7,242 bases of DNA, from the NCBI GenBank assembly GCA_964419055.1, contig CAYQNU010000049.1, forward strand, positions 1-7,242, written 5' to 3'. Positions within the stretch are counted from its first letter, which is position 1. Each line of letters opens with the position of its first letter. Both the position numbers and the translations under genes were made by a program. Below, one piece after another: positions 1-6,192 of this stretch. Origin of the DNA: CAYQNU01 sp964419055. GTDB taxonomy: Bacteria > Bacteroidota > Bacteroidia > Flavobacteriales_D > Parvicellaceae. Under the pieces are notes generated by a model. The model did not search any database and was not told the DNA's origin. It saw only the letters and a program-made list of their open reading frames with translations.

Positions 1-10
1 GTTATGCAAA
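1..10 (+). repeat. 5' core box of cassette 1 (right end of an attC outside the window)
   Basis: GTTATGCAAA is the exact reverse complement of TTTGCATAAC at 722-731, the 3' core box of the same cassette. It is therefore read as the right-hand core of the preceding attC, whose body lies to the left of the window. Confidence 0.65.
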
Positions 11-29
11 ATATTAAAATAGGACATTT

Positions 30-716
30 ATGAAACACATCTTTTTAATTTTCTTAATTTTTGTTGTAAATTTAGGCTTTAGCCAAGTTGATAACATAGA
101 CCTTTTGACAAATAATATTAAATCAAAAAACATTAAGTCTATAACAAAATATTCAGAGTCTAAAGAGTTTATAAATGGAGAAATTGAATTTAAACTTGAA
201 TTCAATAAAGAAGGAAAATTATTAACAATAGAAGAATACAAATACCCTATGGGACCAGATAATCCCATAATTATGAAACAAGAAATAAAATATAACGAAA
301 AAGGAAATATAATTGCTTATTATATCAAATCTCCAGATGGGAGAAATGCAATTGACACATTAATATATAATGATAAAGATGAATATATTCAAAAACAAAG
401 AATTATTAATGGAGAAATTGTGAAAATATGGGAAAACCCCAACAATAAGAATGGAGACGAGAAAAAGGAATTTGATTCAAAAGGGAATATTGTCAAGTTG
501 ATAGAATCTGAAGTGAACTATACTATATATAAATATGACTCCTCTAAAAATTTGATACAAGAAAAACAATTTGTAGATGGAAAAGAAAATACAAAAAATA
601 TCTTCCAATATGACAAAAAAGGTCGATTAATTAGTATGAAGGTCTATCTTCTTTACATTCGTGGCGGAAAGCGAGTTCCTTTGGTTTTTTTCTTTAGATA
701 TGAAGAATACGAATAA
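30..716 (+). CDS. Secreted protein with YD-like repeats, function unknown
   Basis: The product is 228 aa. Residues 1-19 (MKHIFLIFLIFVVNLGFSQ) form a typical Sec signal peptide: a positive N-terminus, a hydrophobic stretch, and an FSQ end with cleavage likely near residue 19. There is no lipobox Cys. The mature part holds degenerate repeats of the form [YF][ND]xKGxI at about residues 58-64, 88-94, 148-154, 169-175 and 194-200, each followed by a short polar strand. This resembles the YD/RHS-type or YwqK/MORN-like beta-repeats of small secreted Bacteroidota proteins. No catalytic motif is seen. The start is supported by the signal peptide and a weak AGGA at 21-24. It is the only gene of cassette 1 and starts 28 bases after the boundary. 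Export to the periplasm or beyond is inferred; the role is unknown. Confidence 0.85.
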   Translation: MKHIFLIFLIFVVNLGFSQVDNIDLLTNNIKSKNIKSITKYSESKEFINGEIEFKLEFNKEGKLLTIEEYKYPMGPDNPIIMKQEIKYNEKGNIIAYYIKSPDGRNAIDTLIYNDKDEYIQKQRIINGEIVKIWENPNNKNGDEKKEFDSKGNIVKLIESEVNYTIYKYDSSKNLIQEKQFVDGKENTKNIFQYDKKGRLISMKVYLLYIRGGKRVPLVFFFRYEEYE

Positions 717-721
717 AATAC

Positions 722-853
722 TTTGCATAACAAACGCTAAAACTAAGTGGGCCTAGTCCACGTAGACAAGCAAAAAAATAAAAAAATAAACTAACACTCG
801 CTGGCCAATTGACGCGAAAGCCCACCTAGTTTTAGCGTCAACCGTTACCTGCA
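722..853 (+). repeat. attC-like recombination site 1 (end of cassette 1)
   Basis: The left core box is TTTGCATAAC (722-731) and the right core box is GTTACCTGCA (844-853), which belongs to cassette 2. Between them an inverted repeat pairs 734-752 with 820-838 over 19 bases with one mismatch; the arm begins ACGCTAAAACTA. Unpaired spacers differ in length: AA on the left, CAACC on the right, as in the asymmetric folded attC. The 67-base apical part holds an A-rich run (772-790, two A7T units) and a TGGCCA palindrome. The two core boxes do not match each other beyond AAC/GTTA. This accounts for the whole gap between the first two genes. Confidence 0.75.
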
Positions 854-881
854 ATAAGAAGAACACTAAAAAACCCTATAA

Positions 882-2498
882 ATGAAAGAATCTGCGGAAA
901 ATCAATTAAAACAAATAGATCTTAATGATGTAAAAGAAACTCTTAAAAAACTTGTACCTGAGAAGTACGATAAAATGATCGTATCAGGCGATATAAAAAG
1001 AGGAGACAATTATTTAACGAAGTACGAATACACAATTATTAGTCGTGAATTAAAAGCTGTGGATTCACCACTATATCCAGAATATGAAAAGTTTATAAAT
1101 GAACTTGAAGCGAAGGATTCGGACAATGACCATAAATCAACCTTACCAGATAATTCGTCATTTCAAGACTTGATTTTTAGAAACTCGTCAAAAGTTGAAA
1201 CTGATTCAACTGATGATAGACTTAATTTTACTCTGAGCAAGGAAGGCGATACAGCATCGAAAGATCAACCAATTTTTTATTTTACTAATTCAATTGATAT
1301 TCATAGTTGCCCAAAATGCCATGAGGAAAAATACGTGGCTTGTGATTCATATCCATGCGAAGGAAGACATGAATGGGAGTGTGACAAATGCGTTGGATCA
1401 GGTAAAATTTCATGTAAGGATTGCAACGGAGAAGGTTGGGTAAGATGTGGTGGTTTTTTATCTGGTTGTGGTGGATCTGGAAAGGTAAAGACAACCGTAA
1501 AAAATGCTAGTGGAACAACAAGTCAAAAACTCGTTAATTGTAGTAAGTGTTCAGGTAAAGGAAAGGTAAAGTGTACAACTTGCAATACAACTGGTCAAGT
1601 TAAATGTACAAAGTGTAATGGCAGAAAAACTCTTGTTTGTTCAAAATGTTACGGAGATAAACAACGATATGGATTGATTGATTGTAGTCGTTGCTCAACT
1701 CAAGGTAGATTATTTAATTTGAATTTTGTTCAATCTAATTTACGAGATGGGTATAATCAATTTCTGTATAAGAAAGGAGATAGCCTACAGATAGCAGACG
1801 ATCAAATAGAAAAGTTCTTTTCAGAGGTGGCAAGACCAGTACTAACATATAGAAATATCAACGAGGTTGATGTTGATTCATACGATCAGTTTTCAAAAGA
1901 ACTATCTAACAAAAGCCAAGAACAGTTGAATCTTAGTTTAACTGGATTTCCTCGATTGCTTGAAGAAAAGGTAGCCTATAAAATTGTTCCTTGCGTTGGA
2001 TTTAGTTTTAACCACATACTAACAAATGAAACTCACTCTGGAGTAATTCTTAATTTCTGGGAAAATCCAGAGGTTGTTTTTTACTCTGAGCCTGAAGAAG
2101 TCAAGCAAAGTATCGGGAACATCGGAAAAGCCACTAAGGGTTTCTTTTCCAAAATGTTCAAGACAAAATCTCACCTGCAAAAAGTAGATCGAAAAACAGA
2201 GATGAAGTTGTTAATCTATTTGGCTAAATCTGATGGTAAAATTGAGGAAGAAGAAAAAGTATATATCTCAAATCAAATTCAAAATTTACAAGAATTTACG
2301 AATTCGGAGAAAAAGGAGTTTTTCAGTTTGATGGACTTGCAGAACCTTCCAGAATTAACCGAGAAAGACATAGTTTTTTCAAATAAGGATGTTGCAGATG
2401 AAGTACTGAATAAATTGGAAGAATTAGCAAAGTCGGACGGTGAGGTAGAAGATTCAGAAATTGCCTTTATCAATAAAATTCGAAGTCTTGTTAAATAA
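882..2498 (+). CDS. DnaJ-type cysteine-rich zinc-finger protein with C-terminal TerB-like domain
   Basis: The product is 538 aa, predicted cytoplasmic, with no signal peptide or membrane segment. Residues 1-135 are polar and unrecognised; there is no J domain and no HPD motif. Residues 143-271 hold 20 cysteines, mostly as CxxC pairs followed by Gly-rich turns (CDKCVGSGK, CKDCNGEG, CSKCSGKGK, CTKCNGRK), the pattern of the DnaJ central zinc-binding domain (CxxCxGxG) but longer than its usual four repeats. If all pair, up to five zinc ions could bind. Residues 280-425 are an unassigned mixed alpha/beta region. Residues 441-538 carry two helices with acidic motifs, LAKSDGKIEEEE and LAKSDGEVEDSE, characteristic of TerB-like domains, which are proposed to bind metal through such residues. 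Its stop overlaps the next start by one base (TAATG), implying translational coupling with the nuclease gene. No Shine-Dalgarno is seen. A sensor, adaptor or chaperone-like role controlling the nuclease is inference. Confidence 0.8.
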   Translation: MKESAENQLKQIDLNDVKETLKKLVPEKYDKMIVSGDIKRGDNYLTKYEYTIISRELKAVDSPLYPEYEKFINELEAKDSDNDHKSTLPDNSSFQDLIFRNSSKVETDSTDDRLNFTLSKEGDTASKDQPIFYFTNSIDIHSCPKCHEEKYVACDSYPCEGRHEWECDKCVGSGKISCKDCNGEGWVRCGGFLSGCGGSGKVKTTVKNASGTTSQKLVNCSKCSGKGKVKCTTCNTTGQVKCTKCNGRKTLVCSKCYGDKQRYGLIDCSRCSTQGRLFNLNFVQSNLRDGYNQFLYKKGDSLQIADDQIEKFFSEVARPVLTYRNINEVDVDSYDQFSKELSNKSQEQLNLSLTGFPRLLEEKVAYKIVPCVGFSFNHILTNETHSGVILNFWENPEVVFYSEPEEVKQSIGNIGKATKGFFSKMFKTKSHLQKVDRKTEMKLLIYLAKSDGKIEEEEKVYISNQIQNLQEFTNSEKKEFFSLMDLQNLPELTEKDIVFSNKDVADEVLNKLEELAKSDGEVEDSEIAFINKIRSLVK

Positions 2499-3592
2499 TG
2501 GAAGAGTTATTCGAATTACTAAGTGTTGAAATCCCCGAAAAATCTAATCGCGATGATGGATTTTTAGAGATTCTTGGTCTTGCTCATTATGAGAACATCA
2601 ACAGTAGGATTTATGCCTATTTCTTAGATCAAAGCCGTAATCCCAAAATTGCTCATATTTTTTTGGATGCTTTGTTGGATGTTGTACGATCAAAGACAAA
2701 GAAAGAATTAGCAATTGACACTTTCAATGTAGAAACAGAAGTGGTCACGAAAAAAGGTAATCGGATTGATATTGTAATTAATGATTTAGAAAATGAATCA
2801 GCGATAATTATTGAGAATAAAATATATCACTACTTGCACAACGATCTAATTGATTATTGGGATCATTTTTCATACAATAACGAGAACAAAATAGGGATTC
2901 TCTTGACTTTAGAATCTCATAACATTCCTGAAAACGCTAGTCCATGGTTTGTTAATGTTACACATTATGAATGGATAAGTAGCATTAGACAAAAAGGATT
3001 ACCGTCTGGATTAAGTCATAAAATGTATATCTACCTGAATGACTTCATCAATACAATTGATAATCTTACTAAAACGATAGAAATGAATGAATTATCAAAA
3101 TTCTATTTTCAACATACCAACAAAGTAAAAAGAGCCATTGAAACACAACAAGAAGCACAAATTTTTGTAGCGCAACAGTTGGAGCAATTGGCAGCCAAGC
3201 TCGGTTGGGAAACGTATGGGAAAAATCCAAACTGGAGAAATATATGGGATGCCAAGAATAAAAGGCAAACATTTTATACAATTCTTTTAGAAGATGTAAT
3301 GAATGGGAAAAGGGAATTATCAATTGTAATAGAAATCGAAAAGGAGGATAGGTCGTATATTCCCCAAATTGAACATGAGTTGTCGAATAATTCTGCTTTC
3401 AATAAGTTGGATAAAAACAGTTATTCCGCAGGGCAGTTTGTTCATTTTTTAAGTAAGCGATATTCATTGCAATTAAATGAACTAGAGAATCTTTCTGATT
3501 TTCTTTTTGAAAAGATTAAAGCTGACTTTGAGGAGGTGATGAAAAAGATCTTAGGGATAACTGAAAATAAAAATGCAGGTAACAATGTATAA
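2498..3592 (+). CDS. PD-(D/E)XK nuclease superfamily protein
   Basis: The product is 364 aa. The N-terminal third has the order seen in PD-(D/E)XK nucleases of the PDDEXK_4 type: a helix with NSRIYAYFLD (34-44), a possible helical Glu at 79 or 81 (VETEV), a strand with GNRIDIVI (D91), then AIIIENKI, giving ExK at E106/K108, and a following helix with DYWDHF (119-124). These are the expected metal-binding and catalytic residues, so the enzyme looks intact. The C-terminal half (about 200-350) is helical, begins with a QxxQ-rich segment, and is not assigned; it may bind DNA or a partner. It is translated directly after the DnaJ-zinc/TerB-like gene (one-base overlap) in the same cassette, so joint function is likely. 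The last six residues and the stop codon fall inside the attC site. The substrate is unknown. Superfamily assignment is fairly sure, the specific family less so. Confidence 0.8.
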   Translation: MEELFELLSVEIPEKSNRDDGFLEILGLAHYENINSRIYAYFLDQSRNPKIAHIFLDALLDVVRSKTKKELAIDTFNVETEVVTKKGNRIDIVINDLENESAIIIENKIYHYLHNDLIDYWDHFSYNNENKIGILLTLESHNIPENASPWFVNVTHYEWISSIRQKGLPSGLSHKMYIYLNDFINTIDNLTKTIEMNELSKFYFQHTNKVKRAIETQQEAQIFVAQQLEQLAAKLGWETYGKNPNWRNIWDAKNKRQTFYTILLEDVMNGKRELSIVIEIEKEDRSYIPQIEHELSNNSAFNKLDKNSYSAGQFVHFLSKRYSLQLNELENLSDFLFEKIKADFEEVMKKILGITENKNAGNNV

Positions 3593-3632
3593 GCGGCATT
3601 AAAACGACCGCTTATACTTGGCCGTTAGCGGT
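3574..3632 (+). repeat. attC-like recombination site 2 (end of cassette 2)
   Basis: This short site of about 59 bases has left core TGCAGGTAAC (3574-3583), a perfect 10-base inverted repeat GTATAAGCGG (3587-3596) / CCGCTTATAC (3608-3617) around an 11-base loop, and right core GTTAGCGGT (3624-3632). Spacers are AAT on the left and TTGGCC on the right, again asymmetric. Its size matches the classical 59-base element. It is much shorter than the other sites in this array. The nuclease gene ends inside its left arm. Confidence 0.8.
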
Positions 3633-3639
3633 CATTGTA
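3624..3639 (+). repeat. Shared cassette leader, copy 1
   Basis: GTTAGCGGTCATTGTA at the start of cassette 3 matches 15 of 16 bases at the start of cassette 4 (4341-4356). Looser similarity continues for about 20 bases (A-run, then ACCCCTA versus ACCCTA). The single difference lies in the variable core position that has to match each cassette's own 3' end. Confidence 0.6.
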
Positions 3640-3707
3640 GAAAAACGCACCCCTAAAAATGACTGAATAAAAAAGATAAGTAAATTCTAAACCTAAAAAT
3701 GTAAAAA

Positions 3708-4124
3708 ATGAACGACATACTTAATACATACAAACCTGACAACTTTCATACAGTTACTCCATATCTTTTTGTTGACAAACCACAACTCTTAATTGACTTT
3801 CTGAAAAATGCCTTTTTTGCGAAAGAAATTAACCGTTCTGTAAACCCAACCAATGGAGATATAGCAAACTGTATTCTGCAAATAGGCGACACTTGCTTTA
3901 TGATTAGTCAAGCCAGAGAACAATTTGAAGGAATGAGAACAGCACTTTATCTTTTCGTTGACGATGTAGAAGCTGTTCATCAAAGAGCCGTTGACAATGG
4001 AGCGAAAATTGAATTTGAACCAGCAGATATGCCATACGAAGACAGACAATCGGGTATAATTGACCCTTGTGGAAATTATTGGTGGATTTCAAAACGACAA
4101 GTAAAAAAGGGTTATCACGAATAA
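3708..4124 (+). CDS. VOC-family (glyoxalase/bleomycin resistance) protein, PhnB-like
   Basis: The product is 138 aa, the usual length of a single-chain VOC protein made of two beta-alpha-beta-beta-beta modules. Module 1 begins with VTPYLFVD (16-23), followed by a helix (LLIDFLKNAF) and DIANCILQIGDTCFMIS (51-67). Module 2 has LYLFVDDVEAVHQRAVDNGA (80-99) and MPYEDRQSGIIDPCGNYWWIS (108-128), with the D-R-xxG-xxDPxGxxW pattern seen in PhnB-like members. Such proteins bind metals, small substrates or antibiotics as dimers, and the substrate cannot be told from sequence. It is the only gene of cassette 3, with an unusually long 83-base leader that could hold a promoter, though no good match is seen. 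The chosen ATG gives a family-like N-terminus. Confidence 0.85.
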   Translation: MNDILNTYKPDNFHTVTPYLFVDKPQLLIDFLKNAFFAKEINRSVNPTNGDIANCILQIGDTCFMISQAREQFEGMRTALYLFVDDVEAVHQRAVDNGAKIEFEPADMPYEDRQSGIIDPCGNYWWISKRQVKKGYHE

Positions 4125-4148
4125 AAAAATACACGAAAACAACAACGA

Positions 4149-4349
4149 ACCGCTAACATGGTATTTATAAAAGGCGGGCTGAAAGTCCAAACTTCAACAT
4201 TTGTACTACTATTCCGCAAAAACCATTTTTTATTTGCTTTGAAAAATGTAAATTAGCAAACAAAAAAATGGTTTTGCTAACATCGGTGCGAAATTCAGCG
4301 TTTGTACTTCTATTTCCCCGCCTTCGGCAATACCCAAAACGTTAGCCGT
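4149..4349 (+). repeat. attC-like recombination site 3 (end of cassette 3), long and composite
   Basis: Left core ACCGCTAAC (4149-4157) and right core GTTAGCCGT (4341-4349, belonging to cassette 4) enclose paired arms GGTATT (4160-4165) / AATACC (4329-4334) and AAGGCGGG (4171-4178) / CCCGCCTT (4317-4324). The right side ends CCCAAAAC-GTTAG, as in site 4. Two related internal segments containing C(A/G)TTTGTACT flank a separate hairpin at 4216-4277, followed by a GCTAACA that itself looks like a left core. At about 200 bases this is longer than the other complete sites. With the cassette 4 leader it fills the whole interval between 4124 and 4383; no gene is supported there. Confidence 0.7.
4216..4277. 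repeat. Inserted hairpin inside attC-like site 3
   Basis: Two 22-base arms, 4216-4237 and 4256-4277, both start or end with GCAAAA and contain ACCATTTTTT or its complement. They pair with about one indel on each side, around an 18-base loop. The arms are unlike the surrounding attC stem. This could be a small inserted palindrome, the remains of a second attC, or the natural apical stem of this site. Confidence 0.55.
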
Positions 4350-4356
4350 CATTGTA
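4341..4356 (+). repeat. Shared cassette leader, copy 2
   Basis: GTTAGCCGTCATTGTA begins cassette 4 and matches the start of cassette 3 (3624-3639) at 15 of 16 bases. Cassette 5 shares only the first part of the pattern (GTTAG, two variable bases, GTCA). Confidence 0.6.
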
Positions 4357-4382
4357 AAAAGACACCCTACATAAAATTGACA

Positions 4383-5204
4383 ATGGAGTTAAATCCGAAA
4401 ATATATGAACCAAATATAGCACTGACAGAGTTTGTCAAACGCTATTGGACATTGGACGGTGAAAAAGAATACACACCTCACAAAAACACCATCATACCAG
4501 ACGGTACAATGAAATTGATTTTTCATTATGGCGACACTTACAAACACCATTCAAAAAGTGGAGAAATTACGACTTTACCTAAGTGCTTTTTAATTGGACA
4601 ATTAACAGAACCATACGTAATTGAACCAGTTGGAATAACAGGAAGTTTTGTTGTTCAATTTAAACCAAACGGTTTTCTACCATTTTCGACAATACCAATT
4701 AAGGAAATGGAAAACAAAGCAATTCCTTTGGAAAAGTTGTTTGGACAGAATGGATTAGACATTGAACAAAAGATTTTAATTGCAAAATCTACTTCGGACA
4801 GAATACAAATCATTGAAACTTTTTTATTGAAACTTTTGGCTGACAGAACAACTATTGACAATGTTGTAAAATCTACAATTGAAACTATTTTAAAAGCAAA
4901 TGGACAGTTTTCAGTAACGGAGTATTCTCAAAACAATAATGTTAATCGCAGACAATTAGCACGTAAATTTTCAACTGCTATTGGATTAAGCCCCAAACAA
5001 CTTGCTAAAACAATAAGGATACAAACAGCATTAAAAGCCTTACTTAATAATGAACAAACAAACCTAACAGATTTAGCGTATCAAAATGAGTACTTTGACC
5101 AAGCCCATTTTATAAAAGAATTCAAAGAGTTTACAGGGCTGACACCCAAAGAGTTTTATGGAGATGAGTTAAAAATGTCATTGATTTTTGACAACAAAAT
5201 TTAG
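4383..5204 (+). CDS. AraC-family transcriptional regulator (DUF6597-type N-terminus)
   Basis: The product is 273 aa from the ATG at 4383. An in-frame ATG at 4302 would add 27 residues read from the attC stem, so it is rejected. Residues 1-150 resemble the beta-rich sensor domain common in Bacteroidota AraC proteins (KRYWTLDGE near 19-27, IIPDGTMKLIFHYGD 37-51, GQLTEP 72-77, VVQFKPNGF 90-98). Residues 175-260 are the two-helix-turn-helix AraC domain: first HTH near FSVTEYSQNNNVNRRQLARKF, then GLSPKQLAKTIRIQTAL, second HTH LTDLAYQNEYFDQAHFIKEF, and the closing TGLTPKEFY. It likely senses a small molecule and regulates the VOC-TfoX pair 86 bases downstream in the same cassette, which is inference from position. 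It starts 41 bases after the cassette boundary, with no Shine-Dalgarno. Confidence 0.9.
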   Translation: MELNPKIYEPNIALTEFVKRYWTLDGEKEYTPHKNTIIPDGTMKLIFHYGDTYKHHSKSGEITTLPKCFLIGQLTEPYVIEPVGITGSFVVQFKPNGFLPFSTIPIKEMENKAIPLEKLFGQNGLDIEQKILIAKSTSDRIQIIETFLLKLLADRTTIDNVVKSTIETILKANGQFSVTEYSQNNNVNRRQLARKFSTAIGLSPKQLAKTIRIQTALKALLNNEQTNLTDLAYQNEYFDQAHFIKEFKEFTGLTPKEFYGDELKMSLIFDNKI

Positions 5205-5230
5205 CATTGTCCCATTTTTACAATTTTAAG

Positions 5231-5268
5231 TTTTGCAATCGTTGCACCTTTGCATCGCAATATTGCAA
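5231..5268 (+). promoter_or_regulatory. Possible promoter/operator between the AraC-family and VOC genes
   Basis: The 86-base gap contains CACCTTTG (5245-5252), one base off the Bacteroidota -7 element TAnnTTTG, but no well-spaced -33 element is evident. It overlaps a cluster of TTGCAAT/ATTGCAA words: TTGCAATCG at 5233 and a perfect palindrome GCAATATTGC (5257-5266) extending to ATTGCAA. Such symmetry could be an operator for the upstream regulator. This is a weak call based on motif resemblance alone. Confidence 0.35.
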
Positions 5269-5290
5269 CAACAAACAAATAATTTAAAAG

Positions 5291-5665
5291 ATGACAAATT
5301 CAAATCCAGTCGGTTGGTTTGATATTCACGTATCAAATTTAGACAGAGCAAAAAAGTTTTATGAAACGGTTTTCGACATTCAACTTTTTGATGCACCCAC
5401 AGAATGGGGCAAACAATCTTTCTTTCCTTTCAATCAAGAAAGCCCAAATATTTCGGGTGCTTTAGTAGAAAAGGCGGATTATTCGGCAAACACAAACAAT
5501 ACAGTTGTGTATTTTGAAACAGAAGACTGCACAGTCGAAGAAAAACGAATTGAAACAGCAGGTGGAAAAGTAGTGCAGCCAAAAATGAATATTGGCGAGT
5601 TTGGTTTCATTGCAATTTTTATTGACACCGAAGGCAACACAGTTGGACTTCATTCAAGAAGTTAA
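5291..5665 (+). CDS. VOC-family (glyoxalase/bleomycin resistance-like) protein
   Basis: The product is 124 aa, full length for the family. Module 1 is VGWFDIHVSNLDRAKKFYETVFDIQL (7-32), where His13 sits at the usual first metal-ligand position. Module 2 has NTVVYFETEDCTVEEKRIETAGGKVVQPK and ends FGFIAIFIDTEGNTVGLHSRS, with the typical IDxEGNxVGL close. It differs clearly from the PhnB-like VOC protein of cassette 3, so the two are not recent duplicates. It is the second gene of cassette 4 and its stop is three bases from the next start, so the two are surely co-transcribed. The substrate is unknown; roles in this fold include aldehyde detoxification, antibiotic binding and aromatic cleavage. 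Confidence 0.9.
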   Translation: MTNSNPVGWFDIHVSNLDRAKKFYETVFDIQLFDAPTEWGKQSFFPFNQESPNISGALVEKADYSANTNNTVVYFETEDCTVEEKRIETAGGKVVQPKMNIGEFGFIAIFIDTEGNTVGLHSRS

Positions 5666-5668
5666 TTT

Positions 5669-6022
5669 ATGGCTTACGACACAAACCTTGTAGACAGAGT
5701 GAGAGAATATCTTGCCGAGATACCAAACATAGACATTGAAGAAAAAGAAATGTTCAATGTGCTAAACTTTATGGTAAACGGAAAGACTTGTGTTTGTGTA
5801 AGCGGTGAAAATTTAATGTTACGTTTTGATCCAAGCCGACAAGAAGAACTTTCAGAACGAAATGGTTATGAGACAATGTTGATGAAAGGCAAGGAATATA
5901 AAGGTTATTGTTACATAAATCCAGACGGGTTTATAGACAAAAAGGACTTTGAGTTTTTCTTAAATTTATGCCTTGACTTCAATAAAGTAGCTAAATCATC
6001 TAAGAAACAAAGGACGAAATAA
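5669..6022 (+). CDS. TfoX N-terminal-domain protein
   Basis: The product is 117 aa. It matches the TfoX/Sxy N-terminal domain in order: an amphipathic start, MFNVLNFMVNGKTCVCVSGENLMLRFDP (28-55, corresponding to the family's F-GG-x-F-M-x-x-G-K, C-x-x-V and L-x-L-R-x-x positions), a central METML/KGKEYKGYCYINPDGF region (about 69-88), and a closing helix FFLNLCLDF. The C-terminal TfoX domain of the competence regulator is absent, as is usual for these short stand-alone versions, whose function is not established. A Lys/Arg-rich tail (109-117) ends the protein. It follows the VOC gene by three bases, and AraC-VOC-TfoX form one cassette. It may modulate the VOC partner or DNA-related regulation, which is inference. 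Confidence 0.85.
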   Translation: MAYDTNLVDRVREYLAEIPNIDIEEKEMFNVLNFMVNGKTCVCVSGENLMLRFDPSRQEELSERNGYETMLMKGKEYKGYCYINPDGFIDKKDFEFFLNLCLDFNKVAKSSKKQRTK

Positions 6023-6030
6023 AACAACGA

Positions 6031-6166
6031 ACGGCTAACAGGGGTTTTGCAATAGTAGGGCAACAGTGCTTAATTGAACATTTGTGCGTAAATTTGGCAT
6101 CGGTGTTTAATTGAGCATTTGTGCTTCTAATGCCCCACCATCGCAAAGCCCCAAAACGTTAGGCGT
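6031..6166 (+). repeat. attC-like recombination site 4 (end of cassette 4)
   Basis: Left core is ACGGCTAAC (6031-6039) and right core is GTTAGGCGT (6158-6166, belonging to cassette 5). Paired arms are GGGGTTTTGC (6041-6050) / GCAAAGCCCC (6143-6152), one G-T mismatch, then GGGCA (6058-6062) / TGCCC (6131-6135). Spacers are A on the left and AAAAC on the right. The apical part contains two 24-base direct repeats. The left flank CAACGAAC is shared with site 3. This fills the gap between the TfoX-like and BtrH-like genes. Confidence 0.8.
6064..6124 (+). repeat. Direct repeat pair in the apical part of attC-like site 4
   Basis: The segments 6064-6087 and 6101-6124 match at 21 of 24 bases (shared core TTAATTGA, then CATTTGTGC), with a period of 37 bases. 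Related CATTTGT or CGTTTGT words occur in sites 3 and 5, so the segment is part of this attC family rather than random. Confidence 0.7.
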
Positions 6167-6192
6167 CAGCTAAGACAGACAGAGTAAATAAA

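Noticed and set aside
722..853. Rho-independent terminator after the first gene
   Set aside because: The stem is separated by 67 bases and lacks a following T-run; the core boxes fit an attC better. Some termination or attenuation by the structure is still possible.
882..1290. J domain making the cysteine-rich protein a true DnaJ
   Set aside because: There is no HPD motif or J-domain helix pattern in the first 135 residues.
1285..1494. Antisense reading frames, here and at 14-268, 3069-3323, 3789-4134, 4655-4861, 5462-5653 and 6159-6401
   Set aside because: They are low-complexity translations opposite well-supported genes, with no recognisable domain or own leader.
3633..3707. Riboswitch or promoter in the 83-base leader of cassette 3
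   Set aside because: It is A-rich, without a recognisable aptamer fold or a TAnnTTTG box with a properly spaced -33 element.
4216..4277. Free-standing MITE or insertion sequence
   Set aside because: It is too short, no target-site duplication could be identified, and no transposase is near; kept as a hairpin within the attC-like site.
4302..4382. N-terminal extension of the AraC-family gene from an ATG at 4302
   Set aside because: The added 27 residues would be read from the attC right arm and core, and the family N-terminus fits the ATG at 4383.
6064..6124. CRISPR-like repeat-spacer pair
   Set aside because: There are only two imperfect copies with a 13-base interval, inside an attC-like palindrome, and no cas genes.
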